A stretch of 64,000 nucleotides of DNA from Paenibacillus artemisiicola (GTDB lineage: Bacteria > Bacillota > Bacilli > Paenibacillales > Paenibacillaceae). Position numbers and translations under genes: made by a program. The notes beneath the pieces were generated by a model. That model ran no database searches. It worked only from the letters and a program-made list of their open reading frames with translations, and had not been told where the DNA came from. This document shows positions 9,201-18,655 of this stretch, piece after piece (position 1 is the first letter of the stretch; every line of letters starts with the position of its first letter). The stretch covers positions 33,777-97,776 of the forward strand of contig NZ_JAGGDJ010000019.1 in assembly GCF_017652985.1 (NCBI RefSeq). Reading direction: 5' to 3'.

Positions 9201-11765
9201 TCCGCGTCCGCGGCGGTAACCGTGCTGCCGGTTCCGGCGATCGCCCTGACCAAAACCGCCAACGTATCGATGGCCGCGCCGGGCGAGATGGTCATCTATA
9301 CGATCGTCGTCACGAATACCGGCAACGCGCCGCTGCACGACGTGATCGTGACGGACGACAATCCTCCGCTCGATTCGCTCATTCCTGTGCTGAATCAAGG
9401 CGTCAGCGCCACGTTCGTCGTGCCGTATATCGTGCCGGGCACCGCGGATCCGGGCTCCGTAATCGTCGACACCGCCACGGCGGTCTCTGCGGAGACGTCT
9501 CCCGTCATCGCGAATGCCGGCGTGCTCGTGGCGCCGCTGCCCAGCACGTCCGCCAGCATACGGAAGCTGGTCGAACCCCCGGCCGCACTGCCGGGCGAAG
9601 CCGTCACGTACACGATCATCGTGACCAACAATACCGTCGTCACGCTCTTTAACATTCACGTCGTCGATCCTATCTTGGGCGTCGACCAGACGATCGCTTC
9701 GCTGGATGCGGGCGAAAGCATTGCGCTGCTCGTCCCCTTCGTCATTCCGGCCGATGCGCCGGCGGGAATCGGCTTCACGAACACCGCCACCGCGACGGTC
9801 GCCGGTCTGAGCATCAGCGCTTCCGCAACGGTCGCGATTCTCGCGGAGCCGGTCCTCGCGCTCGCGAAGACGCCGGATACGGCATCGGCGCTGCCGGGAG
9901 AAGCCGTCAATTACACCTTGATAGTCACGAACGCGGGCAACGTGCCGCTCACGAACGTCGGTCTATCCGATCCGCAGCTCGGCTTCGCGACGGTGATTCC
10001 GGCTCTGGCAGCCGGCGAAAGCCAAAGCTTCGTCGTACCCTTCGTCATGCCGGCCGATCCGCCCGGCACGATCATCGCGAACACGGCGAGCGCCGTCTCC
10101 GGCGAGACGCCCGTTCCCGTTCAAGCGACGGCCTACGTGAGCGTGGGGGCAGCGGCCACGATCGCGATCGCCAAGACGGCCGATCCGGCGCAAGGCGCGC
10201 CCGGCGACGTGATCGCGTTCACGATTACGATTACCAATACGTCCGCGGTGACATTGACGAACGTCATCGTGACGGACCCGCTGTTCGGCTGGTTCGAGAA
10301 CGTGCCCTCGCTTCCTCCCGGCACGTCCAAAACCGTCGTCGTGCGTTATGCGATTCCCCCGCTGGCGCCGGCGGGCTCGACCATCGTAAACGAAGCCACC
10401 GTCTTCTCCGACCAGACGCTCCCCGCGTCCGCCGAGGCGAGCGTGCTCGTCTTGGCCGCTCCGTCGCTCCTGCTGCGCAAATTTCAGGATAACGTCGTCG
10501 TTAACCCGGGGGGCATGCTCATCTATACGCTGGAGCTGACAAATGACGGAAACTCGCCGCTCACCGGCATCCGGCTCATCGATCCGCTCGTCCGTCTCGA
10601 CGAAACGATCTCGCTCCTGCAGCCGCAAGCGAGGCTCCAACTCACCGCCGTGTTCAACGTGCCGGCCGACGCGCCCGCCGGCTCGCGGATCGTCAACGTC
10701 GCGACCGCTTCCTCGGACCAGACCGCCCCGAGGGAGGCGGTCACGCTCATCGAAGTCGTCGGTACATACGCGCTCCAAGTCGCGAAGACGTACTTGACGC
10801 CCGCCGCGCTGCCGGGAACGCCGGCCGCCTTCCGGACGGAGATCACGAATGCGTCGAACGATGCCTTGACGAATCTATTCATCGAAGACCCGCTCGTCGG
10901 CTTGACCGGGAATGTCGCGTCGCTGGCGCCGGGCGGGACGATCGCCCTCGAGTCGGCCTATACGGTGCCGGAGGACGCGCCGGTCGATTCGCGGATCGTC
11001 AACCGGATCTTCGTCTCGTCCGCCGAGACGGTCGTCGTGTCGGCGGAAAGCGAGGTGACGGTGCTTCCGGGGCCAAGACTCCGGCTCGCGAAGCTGTTCC
11101 CGTCGATCGGCCTGCCGGGGCAGCGCGTACCCGTCACCTTATCGGTCGTCAACACGGGCAATCTCGCGCTGCATCGGGTCGTGTTGACCGATCCGATTCT
11201 CCGCCTGCACGTGGTCACGGCGGTCATGCAGCCGGACACCGTCGTGACGCTGAACGAATTTTTCGTCATCCCGGACGATGCCGTTCCGGGCTCCGCCATC
11301 GTCAACAGGGCCGAAGCAACGTCCGATGAAACGGAACCCGCGACGGCGTCGAAAGAGCTGACGGTCGTCGGCCTGCTCGTCGAGAAGAGCGCCGAGGCGG
11401 CGGCTGCCGAATTGAAGGGAACCGTCGGGTTCGTCGTCAACGTCGTCAATCCGACGCGTTTGCCCGCCCATGACGTCCGGGTGACGGATCCGCTTGCCCC
11501 CGGCACGTCGCTCGTCGCCGGCAGCGTAACGGCGGACGGCAAGCCGGTCCCGGCCGCGAGCCTGAACGAAGGCGTCCCGCTCGGCACGCTGGCCCCGGGC
11601 GCGAGCGCGACGGTGACGTTCCGGGTCCGGATCGAGAAGGAGCAGCCGAACGACGCGCTCGTGAACCGCGCGTTCGCCGCCTTCACGTTCGTGACGGACA
11701 TGGAGCTCCGCGGCACGTCGGCATCCGATCCGGTCAGCGTGGAGATCTACGATAACGAGGAATGA
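6252..11765 (+). CDS. Giant choice-of-anchor A protein with DUF11-type repeats
   Basis: 1837 residues. The first 270 form a choice-of-anchor A domain (NLGVANDFNVFVLGNHTQS through GSLEAHTIPFVGC). Then come 14 beta-sandwich repeats of about 101 residues (DNA 7083 to about 11370), each with a KTA..PGDTV.YT..VTNTGN..LTNV...DP core and ending in an SDQTP...A.VTV pattern, and a final longer DUF11 module (TDPLAPGTSLVAGSV). Such repeats build long surface or spore-coat-like fibres. No signal peptide, LPXTG motif or membrane helix is seen; the N-terminus MACANLGVANDF begins directly with the folded domain. GTG 6252 follows an AGGGAAGGGGTGA site. Cysteines are confined to the N-terminal domain and its end. 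Location in the cell is inferred only. Confidence 0.85.
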   Translation: MACANLGVANDFNVFVLGNHTQSFVDAGGRVAVGGKATYRGYGIGSALNVSATRADLIVGGSMDIIGGTNFSGNSVIAPGGTIVNYTMTNNNGVLPQPQTGTPVDFAAAGQYLTCASASWGALAPTGTVSVAFGTITLTGTGPTLNIFSLNGANVAGSGVSLATANGINIVTPPGSTVLVNIAGNGVGFGSYAMFINGGQSSPSNGAVILWNFYQATSAFNLNLSIKGSVLAPLAVWSAVGFGNIDGTMAAQSFVNTTGSLEAHTIPFVGCLPEVACTPTLTIRKTVNGGASFAGTAGTPLTYVIQVINTGGGVLTNVQISDPLLGFSQTVPSLASGQEVDFTIQSQVQPGTPGSSYVNTAFVQSNQTPQQSGSVTITIQGFLDVSLIKTADRTSAAPGDTVQYTFTVVNPGGAALQNATLTDAALGLSLSFPSFVSGTIATVPYTIPANAVIGSTFVNTGVLNASNLASPVSAQASVLITETPSVLLTKTADRATALPGDTIQYTVTVSNDSQVTPVFNLRVTDPLLSLDQIIPQLNAQASSVFNGMYAVPPGTPAGTVITNTSVLQSSLGTQSATVQVTVAPLAAISIAKTPRRPAVAPGDTVIYDIVVTNTGNVPLTNVLVSDPALSFSTAIASLGIGAQSASEAFFTVPPGTAAGTKFFNTAFVLSDQTAPEEAGSEIIVAPVYSISIQKAASPTTAAPGATVNYTITVTNTSNAAITGVAVSDPTIGLQQTIGSMPANSLVVFEIPFTVPAGAAAGTVLNNIVSAVSDQTPVRTAAAQVTVAAAPAMTLAKTVSQAVANPGDTVDFTLVLTNTGNIALTNAVLVDSFLGINQFIPSLAVGQSFQLTAPYTVPASSAPGTIITNSAAAASNQTPAPIFATASVTVVGSPSIALTKTASTAGAVPGQTVTFTVSLTNASAIALTNVTIEDDFFGVVDQFPTLLPLETKVFTLDYAIPAGTPADTVFTNVAVARSDQTPEVSASAAVTVLPVPAIALTKTANVSMAAPGEMVIYTIVVTNTGNAPLHDVIVTDDNPPLDSLIPVLNQGVSATFVVPYIVPGTADPGSVIVDTATAVSAETSPVIANAGVLVAPLPSTSASIRKLVEPPAALPGEAVTYTIIVTNNTVVTLFNIHVVDPILGVDQTIASLDAGESIALLVPFVIPADAPAGIGFTNTATATVAGLSISASATVAILAEPVLALAKTPDTASALPGEAVNYTLIVTNAGNVPLTNVGLSDPQLGFATVIPALAAGESQSFVVPFVMPADPPGTIIANTASAVSGETPVPVQATAYVSVGAAATIAIAKTADPAQGAPGDVIAFTITITNTSAVTLTNVIVTDPLFGWFENVPSLPPGTSKTVVVRYAIPPLAPAGSTIVNEATVFSDQTLPASAEASVLVLAAPSLLLRKFQDNVVVNPGGMLIYTLELTNDGNSPLTGIRLIDPLVRLDETISLLQPQARLQLTAVFNVPADAPAGSRIVNVATASSDQTAPREAVTLIEVVGTYALQVAKTYLTPAALPGTPAAFRTEITNASNDALTNLFIEDPLVGLTGNVASLAPGGTIALESAYTVPEDAPVDSRIVNRIFVSSAETVVVSAESEVTVLPGPRLRLAKLFPSIGLPGQRVPVTLSVVNTGNLALHRVVLTDPILRLHVVTAVMQPDTVVTLNEFFVIPDDAVPGSAIVNRAEATSDETEPATASKELTVVGLLVEKSAEAAAAELKGTVGFVVNVVNPTRLPAHDVRVTDPLAPGTSLVAGSVTADGKPVPAASLNEGVPLGTLAPGASATVTFRVRIEKEQPNDALVNRAFAAFTFVTDMELRGTSASDPVSVEIYDNEE

Positions 11766-11963
11766 TCGCGCGGCTCGGAGGAACGAAGCCGCATGATAAG
11801 CATGCGGGCGCACCGCAGGTGCTGATATCGAGGCGCTTGCGATGCGCTTCTTTCATGGGCGGCCTCGCGCCGGATTGCGTCGACGGACGGCGCCAATCTC
11901 CGCCGATCCCGGCGCACGGTCTACCGGCGTTCCGGATGTGAAGGCGCCGGCAGCGGGCCCTTG

Positions 11964-14711
11964 TTAAGGCCGGGCGGCCAAGACCGTCCGCTTGCTTAAG
12001 GAGCCGGCCGGGTCGATCCGGAATTGAACTTCCCCGTTCAGATCCGTTCGCGCCGCGGGAATGCCGGCCTCGCGCAGCCGCTCTACGACGGTCGGATGCG
12101 GATGTCCGTAAAGATTATTCCGTCCCACCGAGATGACCGCCTGCGCGGGATGCCAGTACGCAAGCCAGTCGTCCGTCGTCGATGTCTTGCTGCCGTGATG
12201 GGATATTTTCATGACGTCGACCGGCGCCGACGAGAGCGGGGAAGTCGGCGCCTGCTCCTGGAGCTGCGCCAGCAGGCTGCGTTCCTCGGCGGCGTCCGCG
12301 TCGCCCGCGAACAGAAACCGCCGGCCGTACAGATCGAGCAGCAGCGCGACGCTTTCGCCGTTTTGTTCGTCGGCTTCGGGCACCGCGCCCGCCTCCTTCC
12401 CGGCTTCAAGCAGCACCGGCGGGGAGCCGACGATCCGGATGCTGGCATGCGGATCGAGGTCCCAGCCGCGGCCGCCTTCCGCGCGATAGAGCGGGATGCC
12501 GGCGTCCACCGCCTCCCGCAGCAGGGCGACGGCGTCCGGCGAATCCTTGACCGAGCCGTTCCACAGCACCGCGCGGACGGGGATGGAAGCCATTACCGCG
12601 AGCAGTCCCTTGATATGGTCGCTGTCGAGATGCGACAGCACGAGCAGGTCGAGCGCGTGCACGCCCCGCTGCTGCAGCAGCGGCACGACGACCTTGCGCC
12701 CGACTTCGAACGGGTCCTTGCGCTGGCGCCAAGGCTCGCGGCTGCCGAATTCGACGGCGCCCCCTCCGTCGATGAGCATGTGCTTGCCGCCGGGAGTCCG
12801 AATATAGATGGAATCGCCCTGGCCGACGTCGAGAAACTCGACATAGCCATGACGGTCCAGCGCATCCGGGCAATACGCGAAGAGCGCCAGCCCGGCGAGC
12901 GACGCGGCGGCCAGTCCCAGCAGGACGCGGTTCCGCATTAGCAAACCGGGCGAAGTCGCCGGCAGCCGGATAAACGGCGCCGACCAGACGTCTTCGCCGG
13001 CAGGGACGGGCGACGCTCCCCGAAGCGGCTGCGTCGGCTCGTCCCCCGTATGCCGCGCTGGCGGCAGCGGCGATCCAGGCGGCACAGAGCCGGCATCGGC
13101 CGCTTCCGGCGTGCCGAATTCGGCTTCCTCCTCCGCCCGCTTGGCGGCCTGAAGCCGGCCGAGCGCGCGGAACGCGAGCGCGAGCGCGGCGTAGAACAGC
13201 GCGACCCACCACAGCGGCGGCGTCGCCCAGATCAGCCGGAAGCGGTTCAAGCCGCTCAGCTTCAGGACGAAGCCGAAGGTCAGGTCGTTGCCGACCGCCG
13301 CGATCGCGGCGGCGAGCGCGCCCGCCGGGTGCCACAGGCCGTCCAGCACGAGGGAAGCGCCGCCGAGCGGCATGACGACGAAGCTGATGAACGGCACGAG
13401 CACGAGATTGGCCGCGACGGACAGCACGTGCAGCTGATTGAAGTAATAGATCGTCAGCGGCAGCGACACCGCCTGCGCGACGACCGTGACGGCGAGCAGG
13501 TCGCACAGCGACTTGCTCCACCATTTGCGGCCGCGGGGCAGCAAGCCGCGGACCGGCGCCGTGCCGAGCATGAGGCCCGCCGTCACGAGGAACGACAGCT
13601 GGAAACCGACGTTGCCGAGCATATACGGGTCCCAGACGAGCATGAGCAGGGCTGCCGCCGCGAGCAAGTGCAAGCCGTCCTTCAGCTTGTGAAGGCGAGC
13701 CGCCGCGAGGCCGAGCATCGCCATGATGCCGGAACGGACGACCGACGGCGAGGCGCCCGCGAGGAACACGTAGAATGGCACGGCCGCGATGAGGATGAGG
13801 AGCATCCGCTCGCGCGTCATCCGCAGGAGTCGCAGCAGGCCGCCGAGCACGTACAGAAACACGGCGACGTGCAGTCCCGAGATCGCGAGGATATGCGTGA
13901 GTCCCAGCTGCGAAAACCGTTGAAACATGTCGGGATCGAGGTCGTCGCTGATGCCGAGGACGAGACCTTTCATATAACCGGCTTGAACGCCGGGGTACAG
14001 CGCGTCCATCCGCCGGCCGAGCGAGGCGCGCAGCGCGTCGATCGGCTCCAGCAGCGCGGCCGCGCTCCAGCGCGGGCCGGGCGCGGTTCGCACGGCAGCC
14101 GCTCCGTCCGCGCCGAGCAGCCAGTGAATCCGCTGGCCGTGCAAATACGCGCGGTAATCGAAGCCGCCGAAATTGCTTCCCGCGGACGGTACCGACAGCA
14201 TGCCGGCGACGCTCACCCGCTGCCCGCGGCGCCAGCCGGCCGCGACGGACAGTTCTTGCTCCTCCGCCAGCTTCACCTGCACGAGCAGCCGCTCCCCGCC
14301 CAGCGCGACGGGCGCAGATGCGCCGCCATCCTGCAGCGTCAGCCTGCCGCCCGACACGCGAAACTGCACCCGGTCGCCGTCGATCTCCGGCGGCGACGCG
14401 ATCGTCCCGGCCAGCTCCGCCGCGAATTCGGCGGCGTCCGCCGGCGAAGCCGCAAGCGCCGCGGCATATTGCGCCGGCAGCGCCGCGATGTTGCGGGCAT
14501 CGGCCCACGACCGCTGCCCGGCGGCCAGCCCGTACGCCGCCAGACAGGCGGCGGCGAGCGGCCAAGAGCTGCGCCGCGTCAGCGCAAGCGCCGCAAGCGC
14601 GGCCAGCAGCGCGGCGCCGGCCAGCGCGACGCCGCGCGCCGGCATGCCGGCTGCCGCGGAGCTGCCCAGTACCCAGCAGACCGTGAACCATACGAGCGGC
14701 CTTGCCGTCAT
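11964..14711 (-). CDS. comEC: DNA internalisation competence protein ComEC/Rec2
   Basis: 915 residues with the three ComEC modules: N-terminal membrane helices plus an OB-like domain (about 1-215), the multi-helix competence domain forming the DNA channel (about 235-510, containing GLTHILAISGLHVAVFLYVLGG), and a C-terminal metallo-beta-lactamase domain (DVGQGDSIYIRTPGG, LSHLDSDHIKGL, KISHHGSKTST) thought to degrade the non-transported strand. A Pro/Glu-rich linker of about 60 residues joins the last two. It is the last com gene on the minus strand, 164 bases after comEB, with a hairpin between them. Length exceeds the B. subtilis protein mainly through the linker. Confidence 0.95.
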   Translation of the reverse strand: MTARPLVWFTVCWVLGSSAAAGMPARGVALAGAALLAALAALALTRRSSWPLAAACLAAYGLAAGQRSWADARNIAALPAQYAAALAASPADAAEFAAELAGTIASPPEIDGDRVQFRVSGGRLTLQDGGASAPVALGGERLLVQVKLAEEQELSVAAGWRRGQRVSVAGMLSVPSAGSNFGGFDYRAYLHGQRIHWLLGADGAAAVRTAPGPRWSAAALLEPIDALRASLGRRMDALYPGVQAGYMKGLVLGISDDLDPDMFQRFSQLGLTHILAISGLHVAVFLYVLGGLLRLLRMTRERMLLILIAAVPFYVFLAGASPSVVRSGIMAMLGLAAARLHKLKDGLHLLAAAALLMLVWDPYMLGNVGFQLSFLVTAGLMLGTAPVRGLLPRGRKWWSKSLCDLLAVTVVAQAVSLPLTIYYFNQLHVLSVAANLVLVPFISFVVMPLGGASLVLDGLWHPAGALAAAIAAVGNDLTFGFVLKLSGLNRFRLIWATPPLWWVALFYAALALAFRALGRLQAAKRAEEEAEFGTPEAADAGSVPPGSPLPPARHTGDEPTQPLRGASPVPAGEDVWSAPFIRLPATSPGLLMRNRVLLGLAAASLAGLALFAYCPDALDRHGYVEFLDVGQGDSIYIRTPGGKHMLIDGGGAVEFGSREPWRQRKDPFEVGRKVVVPLLQQRGVHALDLLVLSHLDSDHIKGLLAVMASIPVRAVLWNGSVKDSPDAVALLREAVDAGIPLYRAEGGRGWDLDPHASIRIVGSPPVLLEAGKEAGAVPEADEQNGESVALLLDLYGRRFLFAGDADAAEERSLLAQLQEQAPTSPLSSAPVDVMKISHHGSKTSTTDDWLAYWHPAQAVISVGRNNLYGHPHPTVVERLREAGIPAARTDLNGEVQFRIDPAGSLSKRTVLAARP

Positions 14712-14765
14712 GATGACCCTCTCCTTTCGATGTTTGCTTGTCTGCCCGGCCTTCCCCGATAACGC

Positions 14766-14847
14766 AAAAAAACCTCCGGTCCGCCCCGGAAGCGCGTTCC
14801 CGGCCGAGGAGGCCGGGGATGACGCTTCTTGGGGGCAGCCAGAGGTT
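14766..14847 (-). terminator. Hairpin and T run between comEB and comEC
   Basis: On the minus strand an outer AACCTC/GAGGTT pairing encloses further GC-rich hairpins (including ccggcc/ggccgg) and is followed directly by seven T. It lies 29 bases after the comEB stop and would end or attenuate transcription before comEC. Confidence 0.65.
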
Positions 14848-14875
14848 CTTCCTCCTGGTTGCGTATGCGGTCAAG

Positions 14876-15415
14876 CTACGAAACGACGTTCCTGCTCGCT
14901 TGCGCGGGAGGCTCGTACGGCGTCAATTGGCGGAAAACGATGCCTTTGACGTCCATGAGCGCTTCGACCTTCTCGCTATCCTTGTGATAGACGCGATGGT
15001 AGACGATCTCCTTCACGCCGCTGTTGGCCAGCATGTTCGCGCACGTCCAGCAGGGCTGGTCCGTCACGTACACCGTCGATCCTTCGCGATCGATCCGGTC
15101 GGTGAAAAGCAGCAAATTTTGCTCCGCGTGGATGGTCCGGATGCAGCGCTGCTTCTTGATCATCCGCTCGGCGCCGTCCTCGACCTGCAGCTCGTATTCC
15201 TCCACGATCATGCAGCCGTCCTCGGAGCAATCCGCCACGCCCATCGGCGCGCCGTTATAAGCCGTGCCGAGCAGCTTCTTGCCCTGCACGAGCACCGCCC
15301 CGACATGCCGCCGCGGGCAGCGCGAACGGGTCGCGGCCATATAGGCGATGTCCATAAAATACGTATCCCAGTCTTTTCTCGCGTTGTCGTATGCTTCCGG
15401 TACCATGGCTTGCAA
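14876..15415 (-). CDS. comEB: Deoxycytidylate deaminase ComEB
   Basis: 179 residues of the zinc deoxycytidylate deaminase family, which converts dCMP to dUMP for thymidylate synthesis. The zinc and proton-shuttle motifs are HAEQN (His and Glu) and PCWTCAN (two Cys). A second metal-type cluster typical of dCMP deaminase is suggested by the CPRRHVGAVLV segment and DCSEDGC. The gene sits in the com operon as in B. subtilis although not needed for uptake itself. TTG 15415 is best placed after GGAGGAAGG; an in-frame ATG at 15406 is the alternative. Confidence 0.93.
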   Translation of the reverse strand: MQAMVPEAYDNARKDWDTYFMDIAYMAATRSRCPRRHVGAVLVQGKKLLGTAYNGAPMGVADCSEDGCMIVEEYELQVEDGAERMIKKQRCIRTIHAEQNLLLFTDRIDREGSTVYVTDQPCWTCANMLANSGVKEIVYHRVYHKDSEKVEALMDVKGIVFRQLTPYEPPAQASRNVVS

Positions 15416-15446
15416 GTCTTCCTTCCTCCGGCTGCCGGCCTCGTGC

Positions 15447-16808
<1,362 letters not shown>

Positions 16809-17570
16809 TCATGGACGCAGAACAATGAAAGACTTCATCTTTTCTAGTAGTTTCGGACCAATGCCTTTGACCCGAAGCAGATCGTCCGCGCTCTTGAACG
16901 GTCCGTTGCGCTCGCGGTCGTCGGCGATCGCCTGCGCCTTCGCCGCCCCGATGCCGGGCAGCGCGTCAAGCTCCTCCGGCGTCGCGCGGTTGATGTCGAC
17001 TTTGCCCTCGTCCGCCGCCGAGGTCGAGCCCGCCTCGGCGCCGGTTCCGGAGAGAGCGCCGGCATCGCCCGCGCTCTCTCCGCCCGGAGCTGCCGTCCCG
17101 GCATTCCCGCCGGCTTTGCCATCAGCGTTGCCGCCTGCCGCCTGCGTTCCGGCACCCGTCCCGGCCGCGCCGGTTCCGGCGCCCTCTCCGGCCGCGTTCG
17201 TTCCGCCGGCCGCCGCGCTTGACTCGCCGGCTCCATCCCCGTACCCGGCCGGCGTCTTGCCGCCCCCCTCGCCTGTCGCGCCCGCTCCGTCCGCTGCCGC
17301 CTTCCCCGGCTCCCCGCCCGAAGCGGTCCCGGCCGCCGCGCCGCCGCCATGGGCCGGCGCATCCGCCTTGCCGGCTTCCAGCGCGCCGAGCGCTTCGGCC
17401 GCCTGCGCGTTCATCGCGGTCCACTGCGGCGGCCGCGCGGCCGCGTCCCGCTGCATCAGCGCCGCCGCGATCAGCGCGACGGAAGCGGCGGCGCACAGCG
17501 CGGCGCCCCAGCGAGCCGCGCCCCAGCGCCCGGCGCGCCATCGATTTTGCCAAACGGGTCGTTTCTTCAT
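16809..17570 (-). CDS. comEA: Competence protein ComEA (helix-hairpin-helix DNA receptor)
   Basis: 253 residues. One N-terminal membrane helix (about 22-40), a Gly/Ala-rich low-complexity tether of roughly 125 residues (about 65-190), and two C-terminal helix-hairpin-helix motifs (VDINRATPEELDALPGIG from 191 and VKGIGPKLLEKM near 235) that bind double-stranded DNA during transformation. The SLBB domain usually found between membrane helix and DNA-binding domain is not visible; the tether replaces it. The tether has extreme GC-driven composition. Divergent from comER across a 194-base gap, as in B. subtilis. Confidence 0.9.
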   Translation of the reverse strand: MKKRPVWQNRWRAGRWGAARWGAALCAAASVALIAAALMQRDAAARPPQWTAMNAQAAEALGALEAGKADAPAHGGGAAAGTASGGEPGKAAADGAGATGEGGGKTPAGYGDGAGESSAAAGGTNAAGEGAGTGAAGTGAGTQAAGGNADGKAGGNAGTAAPGGESAGDAGALSGTGAEAGSTSAADEGKVDINRATPEELDALPGIGAAKAQAIADDRERNGPFKSADDLLRVKGIGPKLLEKMKSFIVLRP

Positions 17571-17764
17571 ACGGATCTCCCCTTCGTCGTTCTACGATCT
17601 TTTTCCGAAAATCGGTCATGTCGGCCTTGCCCGCCCGCATAATGTAGTAAGAGCATCTTCGTTTGGGCCGAAAGGCCCATTCGAAGCGTTCGTCAGGCCG
17701 CATGGCCATCCAAACGTCTGTTGAAGCTGCGCCTACGAAAGTGGGGCGCATGGGAGGGATTGCA

Positions 17765-18604
17765 ATGAATGTCGGGTTTATCGGGATTGGAAGCATGGGC
17801 AGCCTGCTGATCGATGCGTTCATCGGATCGGGCGCACTCAAACCATCGCAAATCACGGCCAGCAATCGAACGCTCGCGAAAGCCGTCTGCCTCGCCGACC
17901 GACACCCCGGCTTGCAGGCCGTCCCCATGAATCGCGATGCCGTGATCGGCCAGGACATCGTGTTTCTATGCGTCAAGCCGATGGAATACAAAACGGTGCT
18001 CGACGGCATACGCGAACACGTGCAGGCGAGCCAGCTGATCGTATCGATCACGAGCCCCGTCCTGCTGGACCAACTGGAGGACGCCTTGCCCTGCAAGGTG
18101 GCCAAGGTCATTCCCAGCATCACCAATTACATGTGCAGCGGCGCTTCGCTCTGCATGTACGGCAACCGGATGACCGAAGCCGACATCGCCCGGCTGAACG
18201 GCCTGCTGTCTTATATCAGCGAACCGCTGCCGATCGACGAGTCGCACACGCGCATCGTCTCGGATCTGTCCAGCGTCGGTCCCGCGATCATGTCCTGCCT
18301 GCTGCAGCGGTTCATCGACGCGGCGGCCGAGGAGACCGGCATCCCGCGCGAGCAGGCCCGGCTCATCGCGAGCGAAATGCTTCATGGCACGGGGCAGCTG
18401 CTGACCTCGGGCGGCATGTCGCCGGAGGAGCTGCAGGCGAGGGTCGTCGTGCCCGGCGGCATTACGGCGCAAGCGCTCGCCCTGCTGAACCGCGAGCTCG
18501 ACGGGGTGTTCAACCGGGTCATCCGGGCGACGCACGCCAAGTACCGGGAAGATCTGGAGCGCGTCGCCGACAGTTTATACGGCAAAGAGGTGAACGGCCC
18601 TTAA
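17765..18604 (+). CDS. comER: Late competence protein ComER (pyrroline-5-carboxylate reductase-like)
   Basis: 279 residues beginning with a dinucleotide-binding motif MNVGFIGIGSMGSLLIDAF and ending with the P5C-reductase dimerisation region (ETGIPREQARLIASEMLHGTGQLL and TPGG-like VVPGGITAQALALLN). ComER is the ProC-like protein encoded divergently from the comE operon; in Bacillus it has been tied to sporulation and biofilm entry rather than proline synthesis. ATG 17765 has GGGAGGG six bases before it; longer in-frame starts lack a site. A terminator hairpin overlaps the last codons. Confidence 0.9.
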   Translation: MNVGFIGIGSMGSLLIDAFIGSGALKPSQITASNRTLAKAVCLADRHPGLQAVPMNRDAVIGQDIVFLCVKPMEYKTVLDGIREHVQASQLIVSITSPVLLDQLEDALPCKVAKVIPSITNYMCSGASLCMYGNRMTEADIARLNGLLSYISEPLPIDESHTRIVSDLSSVGPAIMSCLLQRFIDAAAEETGIPREQARLIASEMLHGTGQLLTSGGMSPEELQARVVVPGGITAQALALLNRELDGVFNRVIRATHAKYREDLERVADSLYGKEVNGP

Positions 18605-18640
18605 CGCATGCTTTGCGTTAAGAGGTCGTTCACCTCTTTT
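18587..18640 (+). terminator. Terminator overlapping the comER stop codon
   Basis: Long imperfect stem: gaggtgaacg (18587 on) pairs with cgttcacctc, and an inner taacgca/tgcgtta helix continues it; TTTTCT follows. The upstream arm includes the last comER codons. leuS converges from the other side (stop at 18656). Confidence 0.85.
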
Positions 18641-18655
18641 CTGTGCCCGCAGGGA

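Noticed and set aside
6228..9659. 1143-codon open frame opposite the repeat protein
   Set aside because: Arg/Asp/Gly-rich translation typical of antisense GC-rich DNA, no ribosome site; it mirrors the DUF11 repeats.
7083..11370. DUF11 repeats as a CRISPR or recombination array
   Set aside because: Repeats are in frame, protein-coding and diverged at DNA level; no short identical repeats with spacers.
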